Assembly (NCBI RefSeq): GCF_003024155.1
Contig: NZ_CP028136.1
Location: forward strand, 2,170,001 to 2,234,000
Direction of reading: 5' to 3'
Origin: Christiangramia fulva
GTDB taxonomy: Bacteria > Bacteroidota > Bacteroidia > Flavobacteriales > Flavobacteriaceae
DNA length: 64,000 nt
Shown: positions 17,735 to 26,466 of the stretch, in pieces
Layout: every line of letters starts with the position of its first letter
Position numbering within the stretch: position 1 is the first letter of the stretch
Notes under the pieces: generated by a model
Databases searched by the model: none
Told to the model about the DNA's origin: nothing
Seen by the model: the letters and a program-made list of their open reading frames with translations, nothing else
Made by a program: the position numbers and the translations under genes

Positions 17735-19252
17735 TTAAATTAAAGCGTCTTCTGTCATTAGGTCGGGCTTTTCTATACCCATTAATTTAAGTATGGTTGG
17801 AGCTATATTACCGAGTTTCCCGTCTTTGATGCTTTTCACATCATTATCCATGAGTATAAGCGGAACGGGATTGGTGGTGTGAGCCGTATTTGGGCTTCCA
17901 TCGGGATTTTTCATCGTTTCACTGTTACCGTGATCGGCAAGGATTATCGTTGCATAACCATGTTTCAGTGCAGTTTCAGCAACTTCTTTTGCACAGGTGT
18001 CTACAGTTTCGCATGCTTTAATGGCCGCATCAAAATCGCCGGTATGGCCTACCATATCGGGATTTGCAAAATTAAGGCATATAAAATCAGCTGATTCTTT
18101 CTTGATTTCATGCAGGATTTTGTCCCTCACTTCAAAAGCGCTCATTTCCGGCTGAAGATCATAAGTTGCCACTTTTGGGGAATTCACCATGATTCTTCTT
18201 TCATTTTCAAATGGTTCTTCCCGTCCTCCCGAAAAGAAAAAGGTAACATGCGGATATTTCTCTGTTTCGGCTATTCTTATTTGCTTTTTGCCCTGCCTCT
18301 CCAGAACTTCTCCCAGGGTCGCTTTAAGATGTTCCTTTTTAAAGATCACATTAACATTCGAAAAACTATCATCATAATTTGTCATAGTGACGTAATACAA
18401 CGGCATTTTTTTCATGTCGTAATCAGGAAAATCCTTTTGTGAGAGCGCGATAGTCAACTGTCTTCCGCGGTCTGTTCTAAAATTGAAGAAAATTACCACT
18501 TCTTTTTCATTCAGAGTAGCTACCGGATTCCCTTCATCATCGGTAAGAACAATAGGTTTGATGAATTCATCGGTAACATCTTCATCGTAGCTTTCCTGGA
18601 TGGCCTTAGAGGCACTGGTGGTCTTTTTACCTACTCCTTTTACAATGAGATCGTAGGCTTTTTTAACTCTTTCCCAACGATTATCACGATCCATTGCGTA
18701 ATAACGTCCTATAACGGAGGCTAATTTGCCGTTGGTTTTTTTGAGATGGTCTTCCAAATCTTCAATAAAACCTTTTCCCGATTTTGGATCCACATCTCGA
18801 CCATCGGTAAATGCGTGAACGTATTTTTCCTTAACGCCAAATTCTTCGGCAGCGCTTAAAAGTCCCTTAAGATGTTTAATATGAGAATGTACACCTCCAT
18901 CACTTAGCAATCCCATGAAATGAATGGGTTTGTTGTTCTTTTTAGCATAAGTGAAAGCTTCTTCGAGAACGGGTTCCTCTTTAAGGGTATTTTTTTCTAC
19001 CGCCAGGTTTATTTTTACAAGATCCTGATATACAATTCGTCCGGCACCAAGGTTCATATGGCCCACTTCACTGTTTCCCATTTGTCCTTCGGGAAGCCCC
19101 ACGTTCATACCATCGGTTCGGAGGGTAGCGTGCGGGAATTTTTTGGGCAAAGAATCCATAAAAGGAGTGTTTGCCTGTGCGGGTGCCGAAACTTTTGGAT
19201 CCTGGGTAATTCCCCAGCCATCGAGTATCATTAAAAGAACTTTCTTATTCAT
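17735..19252 (-). CDS. gpmI: 2,3-bisphosphoglycerate-independent phosphoglycerate mutase
   Basis: A glycolytic enzyme interconverting 3- and 2-phosphoglycerate with two Mn2+ ions. I chose the ATG at 19252 because the conserved N-terminus 'KVLLMILDGWG' begins there; the frame extends 57 bp further upstream but that part looks non-family. The phosphoserine nucleophile is Ser61 in 'GQMGNSEVGHMN'. The C-terminal metal site 'LADHGNSETM' and 'NFANPDMVGHTGD' are intact. The 505-aa length is normal. Confidence 0.96.
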   Translation of the reverse strand: MNKKVLLMILDGWGITQDPKVSAPAQANTPFMDSLPKKFPHATLRTDGMNVGLPEGQMGNSEVGHMNLGAGRIVYQDLVKINLAVEKNTLKEEPVLEEAFTYAKKNNKPIHFMGLLSDGGVHSHIKHLKGLLSAAEEFGVKEKYVHAFTDGRDVDPKSGKGFIEDLEDHLKKTNGKLASVIGRYYAMDRDNRWERVKKAYDLIVKGVGKKTTSASKAIQESYDEDVTDEFIKPIVLTDDEGNPVATLNEKEVVIFFNFRTDRGRQLTIALSQKDFPDYDMKKMPLYYVTMTNYDDSFSNVNVIFKKEHLKATLGEVLERQGKKQIRIAETEKYPHVTFFFSGGREEPFENERRIMVNSPKVATYDLQPEMSAFEVRDKILHEIKKESADFICLNFANPDMVGHTGDFDAAIKACETVDTCAKEVAETALKHGYATIILADHGNSETMKNPDGSPNTAHTTNPVPLILMDNDVKSIKDGKLGNIAPTILKLMGIEKPDLMTEDALI

Positions 19253-19635
19253 TGCAACTGAAATTAAGGCGTTAAAGATAAAAACAAATAAACGCAATGC
19301 CTGAGCCAAATGCGATAATGTTTTATTAAATCTCAGGAATAACCGAAGATGATGAAGGCATTTGATTTATTGAATTCGATCTTTGATAAAAAATTTAACA
19401 TTTTGGAGCTTTTTTCAGAAAAGGAATGCTAAAAAAAAATTAACATATTTTAATTGAAATAAAGCCGGATTTTCTCCGTTGGAAAATATACAAATGTTCT
19501 TTATGCCCCTAAATACAAGTGTTTTAAGTGTCAGAATGTTAAAGTTTAGAAGATTCAAAAAATCTCTACCGAATTTTTGTATGTTGGCAGGACTTTTGGT
19601 TTTTATTAACATGTAACCGAAAATTGAGAAAAAAT
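19253..19635 (-). other. Intergenic region between divergent gpmI and L,D-transpeptidase
   Basis: The 383 bp are AT-rich and must hold the promoters of two divergent genes. No convincing gene, tRNA or strong hairpin is seen. A minus-strand frame in 19415-19612 has poor codon composition and no family features. Confidence 0.5.
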
Positions 19636-20382
19636 ATGAAGTACCGAATCCTTACTGTTATTGGAGTTTTAATCTTTTCATTTGCTTTTAGCAGTACCGA
19701 TGCCATTATTAGAGAAAATAAATCCACTAAAACCCCGGAATTAAATCTCCCCAGCGAACTTAATAAGACCTTTGAAGAAAAGACTGCCGACCTTTATAAA
19801 AAGTTCAGTTTAAAAAATTCAAATTTGCCAGCGCTCCCTACCTTTGAGAGAGCATTTAAAGGATATACAAAACTTCAGAAATCAGGTAAGGTTTCTAATC
19901 ATCTTTTAACAATTATCGATTTTGATCTTTCTTCCACCAAAAAAAGAATGTGGATCCTGGATATGGATACTGAAGAAGTTCTTTTTAACACCTATGTCGC
20001 TCATGGCCAAAAAACAGGTGTGGAATTTGCCAAATCTTTTTCCAATAAAGTGAACTCCCATAAAAGTTCTTTAGGTTTTTATGTAACCGGTAAAACTTAC
20101 TACGGAAAAAACGGACTTTCCCTTTTTATGGACGGAATGGAAAAGAATTTTAATTCGAATGCGCGTAAACGTTACGTGGTTATTCATGGAGCAGACTATG
20201 CCGAGCCATCGTTTATAAAAAGCCACGGAAGACTGGGCAGAAGTTATGGTTGTCCCGCAGTTCCTAAAGCTATCGCTGAAAACCTGATTAATTCAATAAA
20301 GGGAAAGTCGGTGGTTTATATCAACAAAAGTGATCAAGATTACCTTTCTAAATCGCAATTCCTCAATTTCCAGTCGGTTTAA
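19636..20382 (+). CDS. Secreted murein L,D-transpeptidase catalytic domain protein (YkuD_2 type)
   Basis: The 248-aa protein (ATG at 19636; a TTG four codons upstream is less likely) starts with a signal peptide ('YRILTVIGVLIFSFAFS'). The catalytic region shows His in 'VVIHGADYA' and the 'SHGRLGRSYGCPAVP' box with the nucleophile Cys. This is the YkuD_2 variant, whose members are predicted to cross-link or modify peptidoglycan. The 3' end overlaps the convergent second L,D-transpeptidase by 20 bp, so two enzymes of related activity lie tail to tail. Confidence 0.88.
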   Translation: MKYRILTVIGVLIFSFAFSSTDAIIRENKSTKTPELNLPSELNKTFEEKTADLYKKFSLKNSNLPALPTFERAFKGYTKLQKSGKVSNHLLTIIDFDLSSTKKRMWILDMDTEEVLFNTYVAHGQKTGVEFAKSFSNKVNSHKSSLGFYVTGKTYYGKNGLSLFMDGMEKNFNSNARKRYVVIHGADYAEPSFIKSHGRLGRSYGCPAVPKAIAENLINSIKGKSVVYINKSDQDYLSKSQFLNFQSV

Positions 20383-22009
20383 GATTTTGCCATAATTCCT
20401 CATCGAGATCATAAATATCATCGATGAATTTTATGGAATCATTTTCAGGGTAAGCAGTCCAGTAGAAATGGTGGACGCTTACCTTTTTTGTTACCGGAAT
20501 TTCTGTAGTTTTTCCTGAATCGAGAATTTCTTTGATTTTTTCATCATCGTACTTCGGCTGATCATTCAGAAGATATTTTGCCAGCTGAAGTGCATTCTCC
20601 ACACGCACGCAGCCTGAACTTCTTGCCCTGTTTCTTTTATTAAATAATTCCCGGTGTGGCGTATCATGAAGATAAATCATGTATTTATTGGGATAAATAA
20701 TTTTCACCTGCCCCAGCGGATTTGTAGGCCCGGGACCCTGCCGGTAGGTATAGGAATATGGCTCTGAAGAAGTCCATTCAATCTTTGAAGGATCCACGCG
20801 ATTATTCTGTTTATCATAAACATTGAGGCTGCGTTCTTTCAGATAATTTCTATCCCTGCGCATTCCCGGAACCACATCTTTTTTTTCAATGGTGGGAGGG
20901 ATGGTCCATGTAGGATTATAAATCACATATTCGATTTCATCAGAAAATACCGGTGTTTGCCTGGAAGGTAACCCTACCATGGTTTTATAGGTTCCCAGCG
21001 TGTCACCTTCTTTGATGAGGTTTAATTGAAAATCTGAAATATTTATGAGGATATACTGCTCTCCGAGCTTCCTGGGATACCAGCGCCATCGTTCCAAATT
21101 TACCAGGACCTGGTGGTAGCGATCCTCCTGAGACTTATTGAGATTATCTATTGTTGAACCGCCAATAATGCCGTCTTCTTCCAGCCCATGAGCTTTTTGA
21201 AAATTACGAAGGCTTTTCTCAAGATCTTCACCGTAAAGCTTGGTGGTATCTGTAGATTTTTGGTGAAACCCGAGTTCCTGTAGACGCTTCGCAACTTTGG
21301 AAATTCTTTCGTCCCTTTCTCCCGGCCGAATAAGTTTGCCAGCCGGAATTTTGGTGATTTTTTCTTCGGAAAAGGAATCTTTCTCAAAATTCCTTAAAGC
21401 TTTCTTTAATCCCGAATAGACAGGATTTTCCGGTTCCAGTGAAACCAGAATTTCACTGACGTTATTCTTTTTAATTACGTTACTCAGAAGGTTCTCCGGA
21501 GCAACAGAATTTAAAGGCGTGCCCCAATTGGCATACAATTCTTTAGGATTCAGTTTTCCGGTTGCCAGGTCATGGGCTAAGCGAAAAAAAGCATCCGTGA
21601 GCAAAATTTCAAATCGGGCATTTTTTTCATCAGAATTTGAATTTATTGAATTGTGTAATTCCCTGATTTCAGAGGCGTGATAATCTTCAGGAAAAAGGCC
21701 CTTCGCTTCACTGTTCTCAATGTTCGCAATTATATCTTCCCGCAGTTGGGAATCATTCCATATTGGCTGGAATTCATTCTTCCTGTAAAAAGCCGAAATT
21801 TGAGCAGGAGCATAGAAAGCTGTGGAATCTATTCCTGAAGCGAATAAATTTTGGAGGGAATGTGAATTTGTAAGGTTTTCAGCTTTTTTTGTAACTTTTT
21901 CTTCTGAAGTTGAAGAGGCTTCTTTTTTTTCCTCATCATTTTTACAACCACTAAAGGCGATAAGAAAAAGAAAAATAGAAAAATGAATTAAATTTCGAAA
22001 ATTTGGCAT
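20363..22009 (-). CDS. L,D-transpeptidase lipoprotein (YcbB-like)
   Basis: The 548-aa protein has a lipobox ('LIAFSGCKN', Cys about 22) and a Glu/Lys-rich linker. A peptidoglycan-binding-like domain lies near residues 225-285 ('RISKVAKRLQELGFHQ...SLRNFQKAHGLEEDG'). A YkuD catalytic domain ends in 'MIYLHDTPHRELFNK' and 'SSGCVRVENALQLA', with catalytic His and Cys. The domain order matches YcbB/LdtD-like enzymes that form 3-3 crosslinks. The gene is 9 bp upstream (in window order) of the small GNAT gene and probably cotranscribed with it and clpP. Confidence 0.9.
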   Translation of the reverse strand: MPNFRNLIHFSIFLFLIAFSGCKNDEEKKEASSTSEEKVTKKAENLTNSHSLQNLFASGIDSTAFYAPAQISAFYRKNEFQPIWNDSQLREDIIANIENSEAKGLFPEDYHASEIRELHNSINSNSDEKNARFEILLTDAFFRLAHDLATGKLNPKELYANWGTPLNSVAPENLLSNVIKKNNVSEILVSLEPENPVYSGLKKALRNFEKDSFSEEKITKIPAGKLIRPGERDERISKVAKRLQELGFHQKSTDTTKLYGEDLEKSLRNFQKAHGLEEDGIIGGSTIDNLNKSQEDRYHQVLVNLERWRWYPRKLGEQYILINISDFQLNLIKEGDTLGTYKTMVGLPSRQTPVFSDEIEYVIYNPTWTIPPTIEKKDVVPGMRRDRNYLKERSLNVYDKQNNRVDPSKIEWTSSEPYSYTYRQGPGPTNPLGQVKIIYPNKYMIYLHDTPHRELFNKRNRARSSGCVRVENALQLAKYLLNDQPKYDDEKIKEILDSGKTTEIPVTKKVSVHHFYWTAYPENDSIKFIDDIYDLDEELWQNLKPTGN

Positions 22010-22018
22010 AAAGCTATT

Positions 22019-22297
22019 TTATGCTCTTACGTCCTGGTAAGATTCATTTCGCTCAAACTGAACTTTTGCAAAGCGGCATAAAGGTTCGATCTTCAAATTA
22101 TTCCTCCTGGCAAATTCTACCGTTTCCCGAACAAGTCCTGAGCCTATTCCGCGGTTTTCAACTTTCCGCTTCACTTCGGTATGATCAATAGTGAGAATAT
22201 TTCCTTTACGACGATAGGTTAATTCTGCGATCAAACCTGCATCGTCTTCTATAAAGAAAGATCCCCGCCCTTCTTTTTCCCGGTTTTTAATGATCAT
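22019..22297 (-). CDS. Small GNAT-like N-acetyltransferase (YjdJ type)
   Basis: The 92-aa single-domain protein matches the short Gcn5-like family. It has 'AELTYRRKGNILTIDHTEV' followed by the acetyl-CoA loop 'VENRGIGSGLVRETVEFAR'. At about 90 aa it is shorter than normal GNAT enzymes and corresponds to the minimal CoA-binding core. The acceptor substrate is unknown. It overlaps the clpP stop by 4 bp. Confidence 0.85.
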   Translation of the reverse strand: MIIKNREKEGRGSFFIEDDAGLIAELTYRRKGNILTIDHTEVKRKVENRGIGSGLVRETVEFARRNNLKIEPLCRFAKVQFERNESYQDVRA

Positions 22298-22860
22298 TTC
22301 TCTCTTTTGTAAATCCCATCCACGATACCATAATCTAAAGATTCATCGGCATCCATCCAGTAATCGCGGTTGAAATCCTTTAAAACTTTTTCCACGCTTT
22401 GCCCGCAATTTTCAGCTAGAATTTTCGCGCTTAGGTGTTTTGTTTTTAAAATTTCGTTTGCGGCAATTTCAATATTTGAAGCCTGTCCCCGGGCTCCACC
22501 GCTGGGCTGGTGGATCATGACTTTGGCATGTGGCTGAATAAACCTTCTTCCTTTCTTTCCTGCTGAAAGTAGAATTGATCCCATGGAGGCTGCGAGTCCT
22601 GTACAAATAGTTGAAACGGGAGCATCCAGCGACATTATAGTATCATAAATAGCGAAACCATCTGTTACGTAGCCGCCCGGACTATTAATGAACAATTGAA
22701 TTTCATCATCTCCTTCCAGGTTAAGATATTCCAGGCGGTCGATAACATGTTTGGCCGATTTCCCGCTTACCTCTCCCCAAAGATAGATCTTTCTTTTTTC
22801 AAGTAATTTATTCTCTATGATATCCTGAATCTTTCCAGTCTTATTTTTTTTAAAATCCAT
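22294..22860 (-). CDS. clpP: ATP-dependent Clp protease proteolytic subunit
   Basis: The 188-aa serine protease subunit forms tetradecameric chambers with ClpX or ClpA/C. The catalytic triad is visible: Ser92 in 'GLAASMGS', His117 in 'VMIHQPSGG' and Asp166 in 'NRDYWMDADES'. 'FINSPGGYV' at 58-66 is also diagnostic. It lacks a noticeable propeptide. The neighbours differ from the usual tig-clpP-clpX order, so it may be a paralogue. A clpS adaptor gene occurs elsewhere in the window (35273). Confidence 0.93.
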   Translation of the reverse strand: MDFKKNKTGKIQDIIENKLLEKRKIYLWGEVSGKSAKHVIDRLEYLNLEGDDEIQLFINSPGGYVTDGFAIYDTIMSLDAPVSTICTGLAASMGSILLSAGKKGRRFIQPHAKVMIHQPSGGARGQASNIEIAANEILKTKHLSAKILAENCGQSVEKVLKDFNRDYWMDADESLDYGIVDGIYKREK

Positions 22861-22977
22861 TGATGTGTTTTTTTCTAATTCAAGTGGTAGCTAAAAATAG
22901 GACTATTTTATCAGAAAAAAGAATCTGTTGAATTCCATTTAACAAGATTTTAATTAAGAAAAAAAGCGGATAAATTT

Positions 22978-23010
22978 TTTGGAAGATGAAAAAGTTTCCA
23001 TTTATATTTG
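22978..23010 (+). promoter_or_regulatory. Predicted promoter reading into the tRNA-Gly-like array
   Basis: TTTG (22978-22981) and TATATTTG (23003-23010) are separated by 21 bp, a near-perfect match to the flavobacterial TTTG-N19-21-TAnnTTTG promoter. Transcription would start near 23016, immediately before the first tRNA-like unit. Confidence 0.65.
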
Positions 23011-23019
23011 TACGCACAG

Positions 23020-24148
23020 GAGGGCATAGCTCAGTTGGTAGTCCGCCTCAGGCGGATCCAATCTGAATGTCGTCATGACCAAAGCGAGACCTCCCTTGAT
23101 GTTCTTTAAATAAAAAATATTATCTCTATCAATGCGGGAGTAGCTCAGTTGGTAGTCCGCCTCAGGCGGATCCAATCTGAAGTCGTCATGGCTAAAGCGA
23201 GACCTCGTTTGATGTTTTTTAAATAATAAATATTATCTCTATCAATGCGGGAGTAGCTCAGTTGGTAGTCCGCCTCAGGCGGATCAAAGCTGAATGTCGT
23301 CATGACCAAGGCGAGATCTTCCTTGATGTTCTTAAAATAATAAATATTATCTCTATCAATGCGGGAGTAGCTCAGTTGGTAGTCCGCCTAAGGCGGATCA
23401 AAGCTGAATGAAGTCATGGCCAAGGCGAGATCTCTCTGATGTTCTTTAAATAAAAAATATTTCTCTATCAATGCGGGAGTAGCTCAGTTGGTAGTCCGCC
23501 TCAGGCGGATCCAGGCTGAATGTCGTCATGGCCAAGGCGAGATCTCCCTTGATGTTCTTTAAATAAAAAATATTTCTCTATCAATGCGGGAGTAGCTCAG
23601 TTGGTAGTCCGCCTCAGGCGGATCCAATCTGAAGTCGTCATGGCTAAAGCGAGACCTCGTTTGATGTTTTTTAAATAATAAATATTATCTCTATCAATGC
23701 GGGAGTAGCTCAGTTGGTAGTCCGCCTCAGGCGGATCCAATCTGAAGTCGTCATGGCCAAGGCGAGATCTCCCTTGATGTTCTTTAAATAAAAAATATTT
23801 CTCTATCAATGCGGGAGTAGCTCATTTGGTAGTCCGCCTCAGGCGGATCCAGGCTGAATGTCGTCATGGCCAAGGCGAGATCTCTCTGATGTTCTTTAAA
23901 TAAAAAATATTTCTCTATCAATGCGGGAGTAGCTCAGTTGGTAGTCCGCCTCAGGCGGATCCAGGCTGAATGTCGTCATGGCCAAGGCGAGATCTCCCTT
24001 GATGTTCTTTAAATAAAAAATATTTCTCTATCAATGCGGGAGTAGCTCAGTTGGTAGTCCGCCTCAGGCGGATCCAGGCTGAATGTCGTCATGGCCAAGG
24101 CGAGATCTCCCTTGATGTTCTTTAAATAAAAAATATTTCTCTATCAAT
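23020..24148 (+). repeat. Tandem array of ten degenerate tRNA-Gly-like units with inserted hairpins
   Basis: Unit starts are 23020, 23134, 23247, 23361, 23473, 23586, 23699, 23811, 23923 and 24036, with a period of 112-114 bp; the intact tRNA-Gly at 24149 is in phase. Each unit keeps the tRNA 5' half (GCGGGAGTAGCTCAGTTGG; the first unit differs at the acceptor). The D-stem 3' strand and anticodon arm are replaced by a palindrome TCCGCCTCAGGCGGA. The 'CCAAGCTGAATGTCG'-like stretch is kept, the T-arm is replaced and a remnant of the 3' acceptor (CTCCC) remains. An AT-rich spacer ending TCTCTATCAAT follows. Units 2 and 6 are identical, as are 5, 9 and 10, pointing to recent duplication or conversion. 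No unit can form a cloverleaf. These are tRNA pseudogenes by structure; any function is unknown. Confidence 0.92.
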
Positions 24149-24221
24149 GCGGGAGTAGCTCAGTTGGTAGAGCGTCAGCCTTCCAAGCTGAATGTCGCCG
24201 GTTCGAACCCGGTCTCCCGCT
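24149..24221 (+). tRNA. tRNA-Gly (anticodon TCC)
   Basis: A complete 73-nt cloverleaf: acceptor GCGGGAG/CTCCCGC, D-stem GCTC/GAGC, anticodon stem TCAGC/GCTGA with loop CTTCCAA, and T-arm GCCGG-TTCGAAC-CCGGT. CCA is not encoded. It is the last, intact member of the preceding array. Confidence 0.96.
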
Positions 24222-24548
24222 CTAAAGGCTTCGTTATAAGACGGAGCTTTTTTTATTGATTAAAATAAAATTATATAGAAGAAAATACCGGGTGAGAAGT
24301 TTATCCTGAGCGAAGGCGAAGGGAATCCGGCCTGGCGACCGAAGTGAAACGAAGGTGGCTCTCCCGCTCTAAAGGCTTCGTTATAAGACGGAGCTTTTTT
24401 TATTGGTTAAAATAAAATTATATAGAAGAAAATACCGGGTGAGAAGTTTATCCTGAGCGAAGGTGAAGGGAACCCGGCCTGGCGACCGAAGTGAAACGAA
24501 GGTGGCTCTCCCGCTCTAAAGGCTTCTTGATAAGGCGGAGCTTTTTTA
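24214..24548 (+). repeat. 147-bp direct repeats duplicating the tRNA-Gly 3' end and terminator
   Basis: The segment starting at the tRNA 3' acceptor (CTCCCGCTCTAAAGGCTTCG) recurs at 24214, 24361 and 24508 with an exact 147-bp period; the third copy is truncated after its terminator. Between them lies ATCCTGAGCGAAGGCGAAGG, which resembles an abundant intergenic repeat of Bacteroidetes (from memory). A degenerate T-arm-like stretch (CCGGCCTGGCGACC...) runs into the acceptor. The repeat mirrors the 5' array: here tRNA 3' ends are multiplied instead of 5' halves. Confidence 0.9.
24228..24254 (+). terminator. tRNA-Gly terminator
   Basis: A 7-bp stem GCTTCGT/ACGGAGC (one G-U pair) with loop TATAAG is followed by seven T. 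Two further copies occur in the downstream repeats, near 24375-24401 and 24522-24547. Confidence 0.8.
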
Positions 24549-24565
24549 TTTCCAGATTTTTAGGC

Positions 24566-24599
24566 ATAAAAAAAGCCGGATGCTTTTTAACTTCCGGCT
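24566..24599 (-). terminator. Rho gene terminator
   Basis: A 7-bp stem AGCCGGA/TCCGGCT with a 12-nt loop is followed on the minus strand by a run of seven T, 24 bp after the rho stop. Confidence 0.75.
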
Positions 24600-24622
24600 G
24601 TTAAAGTAGGGTTTAACAGAAT

Positions 24623-26299
24623 TTAACCGTTCATGGAGATTAAAAATTCTTCATTATTCCTTGCTTGTTTTATCCTGTCATTGATAAATTCCATAGCTTC
24701 CACAGGATTCATATCGGCGAGATACTTACGAAGTACCCACATTCTTTGTACCGTTTTCTCATCAAGCAGCAGGTCGTCGCGACGTGTACTTGAAGAAACA
24801 AGATCGATAGCAGGGAAAATTCTTCGGTTTGAAATTCTTCGGTCTAACTGAAGTTCCATATTACCGGTTCCCTTAAATTCTTCAAAGATCACTTCATCCA
24901 TCTTCGAACCTGTTTCGGTAAGGGCAGTCGCTATAATAGATAACGAACCTCCATTCTCTATATTTCGTGCGGCACCGAAAAATCTCTTCGGCTTATGAAG
25001 CGCATTTGCGTCTACACCACCACTTAGTACTTTACCACTGGCTGGTTGAACAGTATTATATGCTCTGGCCAAACGGGTGATAGAATCTAAAAGGATAACC
25101 ACATCGTGACCACATTCTACAAGTCTTTTTGCTTTTTCAAGAACAATATTTGCAACCCGAACGTGCTCGTGTGCTTCTTTATCAAAAGTTGAAGCCACGA
25201 CCTCGCCTTTTACATTTCGCTGCATATCGGTCACCTCTTCCGGGCGTTCATCGATCAGCAAAATGATTTGATAAACCTCGGGATGATTGGCGGCTATAGC
25301 ATTTGCGATGTCTTTCAGCAACATGGTTTTACCCGTTTTAGGCTGAGAAACGATCATTCCTCTTTGTCCTTTTCCGATGGGCGCAAAAAGATCCATCACA
25401 CGGGTTGAAACTGTGCTTTGCTTTTCAGCTATATTGAATTTTTCTTTTGGAAATAGAGGAGTAAGATGTTCAAAAGAAACGCGATCCCTTACCACCTGAG
25501 GGTCAAGGCCGTTTATTTTATTGATCTTGATCAGAGGGAAATATTTTTCACCCTCTTTAGGCGGACGAATTTGTCCCTGAACAGTATCTCCGGTTTTAAG
25601 TCCGAATAAACGAATTTGCGACTGTGATACGTAAATATCATCAGGTGAAGTAAGGTAATTATAATCTGACGATCTTAGGAAACCATAGTTGTCCTGCATA
25701 ATATCCAGAACTCCTTCGCTTTCTATAATGGCATCAAATTCATAATCAGGCTCTCGATAGCGATTACGATTGTCGCGATTGCCATTGTTATCATGGCTGC
25801 TTTTCTTATGATCGCTGCGGTTGTCGTTACGATTATCATTACGATTGTCACCACGGTTATCGTTCCTGTTGTCATTGCGATTGTCGTTCCTGTTATCATT
25901 GCGATTGGAACTACGGTTGTCGGTACGGCCGCGATTGTCTTTTTTACCTGGATTTCCTTTGTTTCCCTGGCTTTTAGGAGCGCTTTGACTCTCGTCTTTT
26001 TTAGATGAAGAATCCTTTTCCTTACTTTTATCTGGAGAAGGTTTAGATGGAGAAGATTTAGGCGGCCTTTTGTTGCTGCCTATCTTGCCTTTAGGTTTCT
26101 TTTCCTGGCTCTTGGTGGTGTCCTGGTTTTCTTCGGTAAGTACTTCTTTCACCTTTTTAGGATTTGCAGCCTGATAGTCAAGAATCTGGTAAACCAGGTC
26201 TAACTTCTTCATTGTTTTGTACTTGGGAACGTTTAGAGATTGAGCAATCTCCTTAAGTTCAGGAAGCTTTTTAGCTTTTAATTCTGAAATTTCAAACAT
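24623..26299 (-). CDS. rho: Transcription termination factor Rho
   Basis: The 558-aa hexameric RNA helicase ends transcription at untranslated RNA. Order of parts: an N-terminal Rho_N helical domain (1-45); a long charged, disordered insertion (about 55-185) with tandem Asn-Arg-Asn-Asp repeats near 131-162; the cold-shock RNA-binding domain (about 190-265, '[17 protein letters not shown]'); and the ATPase core with Walker A 'QPKTGKTML' near 319-327 and '[14 protein letters not shown]'. The insertion makes it much longer than the 419-aa E. coli protein; long N-terminal extensions are known in Bacteroidetes Rho. The insertion could drive RNA binding or condensate formation, which is inference. 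Confidence 0.96.
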   Translation of the reverse strand: MFEISELKAKKLPELKEIAQSLNVPKYKTMKKLDLVYQILDYQAANPKKVKEVLTEENQDTTKSQEKKPKGKIGSNKRPPKSSPSKPSPDKSKEKDSSSKKDESQSAPKSQGNKGNPGKKDNRGRTDNRSSNRNDNRNDNRNDNRNDNRGDNRNDNRNDNRSDHKKSSHDNNGNRDNRNRYREPDYEFDAIIESEGVLDIMQDNYGFLRSSDYNYLTSPDDIYVSQSQIRLFGLKTGDTVQGQIRPPKEGEKYFPLIKINKINGLDPQVVRDRVSFEHLTPLFPKEKFNIAEKQSTVSTRVMDLFAPIGKGQRGMIVSQPKTGKTMLLKDIANAIAANHPEVYQIILLIDERPEEVTDMQRNVKGEVVASTFDKEAHEHVRVANIVLEKAKRLVECGHDVVILLDSITRLARAYNTVQPASGKVLSGGVDANALHKPKRFFGAARNIENGGSLSIIATALTETGSKMDEVIFEEFKGTGNMELQLDRRISNRRIFPAIDLVSSSTRRDDLLLDEKTVQRMWVLRKYLADMNPVEAMEFINDRIKQARNNEEFLISMNG

Positions 26300-26466
26300 G
26301 AATGCTTTAAAATAAAATTTTTTTCTTTGGGTTGATTTTAAACTTCTCGAGGAAGAACAAAAAGTTTGGAGACTTAAGTAACCACTATTGAATGGGTTAC
26401 GAAATGTTCTTGCAATAATACAACTTTATTTTAAACTTTTACATACCAATTCTAAAAAGAATCTTT

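Noticed and set aside
19253..19309. N-terminal extension of gpmI
   Set aside because: The conserved family start is at 19252, and the extra 19 codons do not resemble the enzyme family.
23597..23809. Protein-coding frame inside the tRNA-like array (minus strand, 70 codons)
   Set aside because: The frame simply repeats the array unit in translation and has no start context or family features.
23020..24148. CRISPR array
   Set aside because: The repeats are over 110 bp with almost no unique spacers, carry tRNA sequence, and no cas gene is in the window.
22019..24240. Integrated genomic island at tRNA-Gly
   Set aside because: No integrase, phage or conjugation gene is adjacent; rho and clpP flank the locus, so only the repeats are unusual.
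25793..26008. 71-codon plus-strand frame opposite rho
   Set aside because: Val/Ile/Thr-rich product is the antisense of the Asn-Arg-Asn-Asp repeat coding region of rho.
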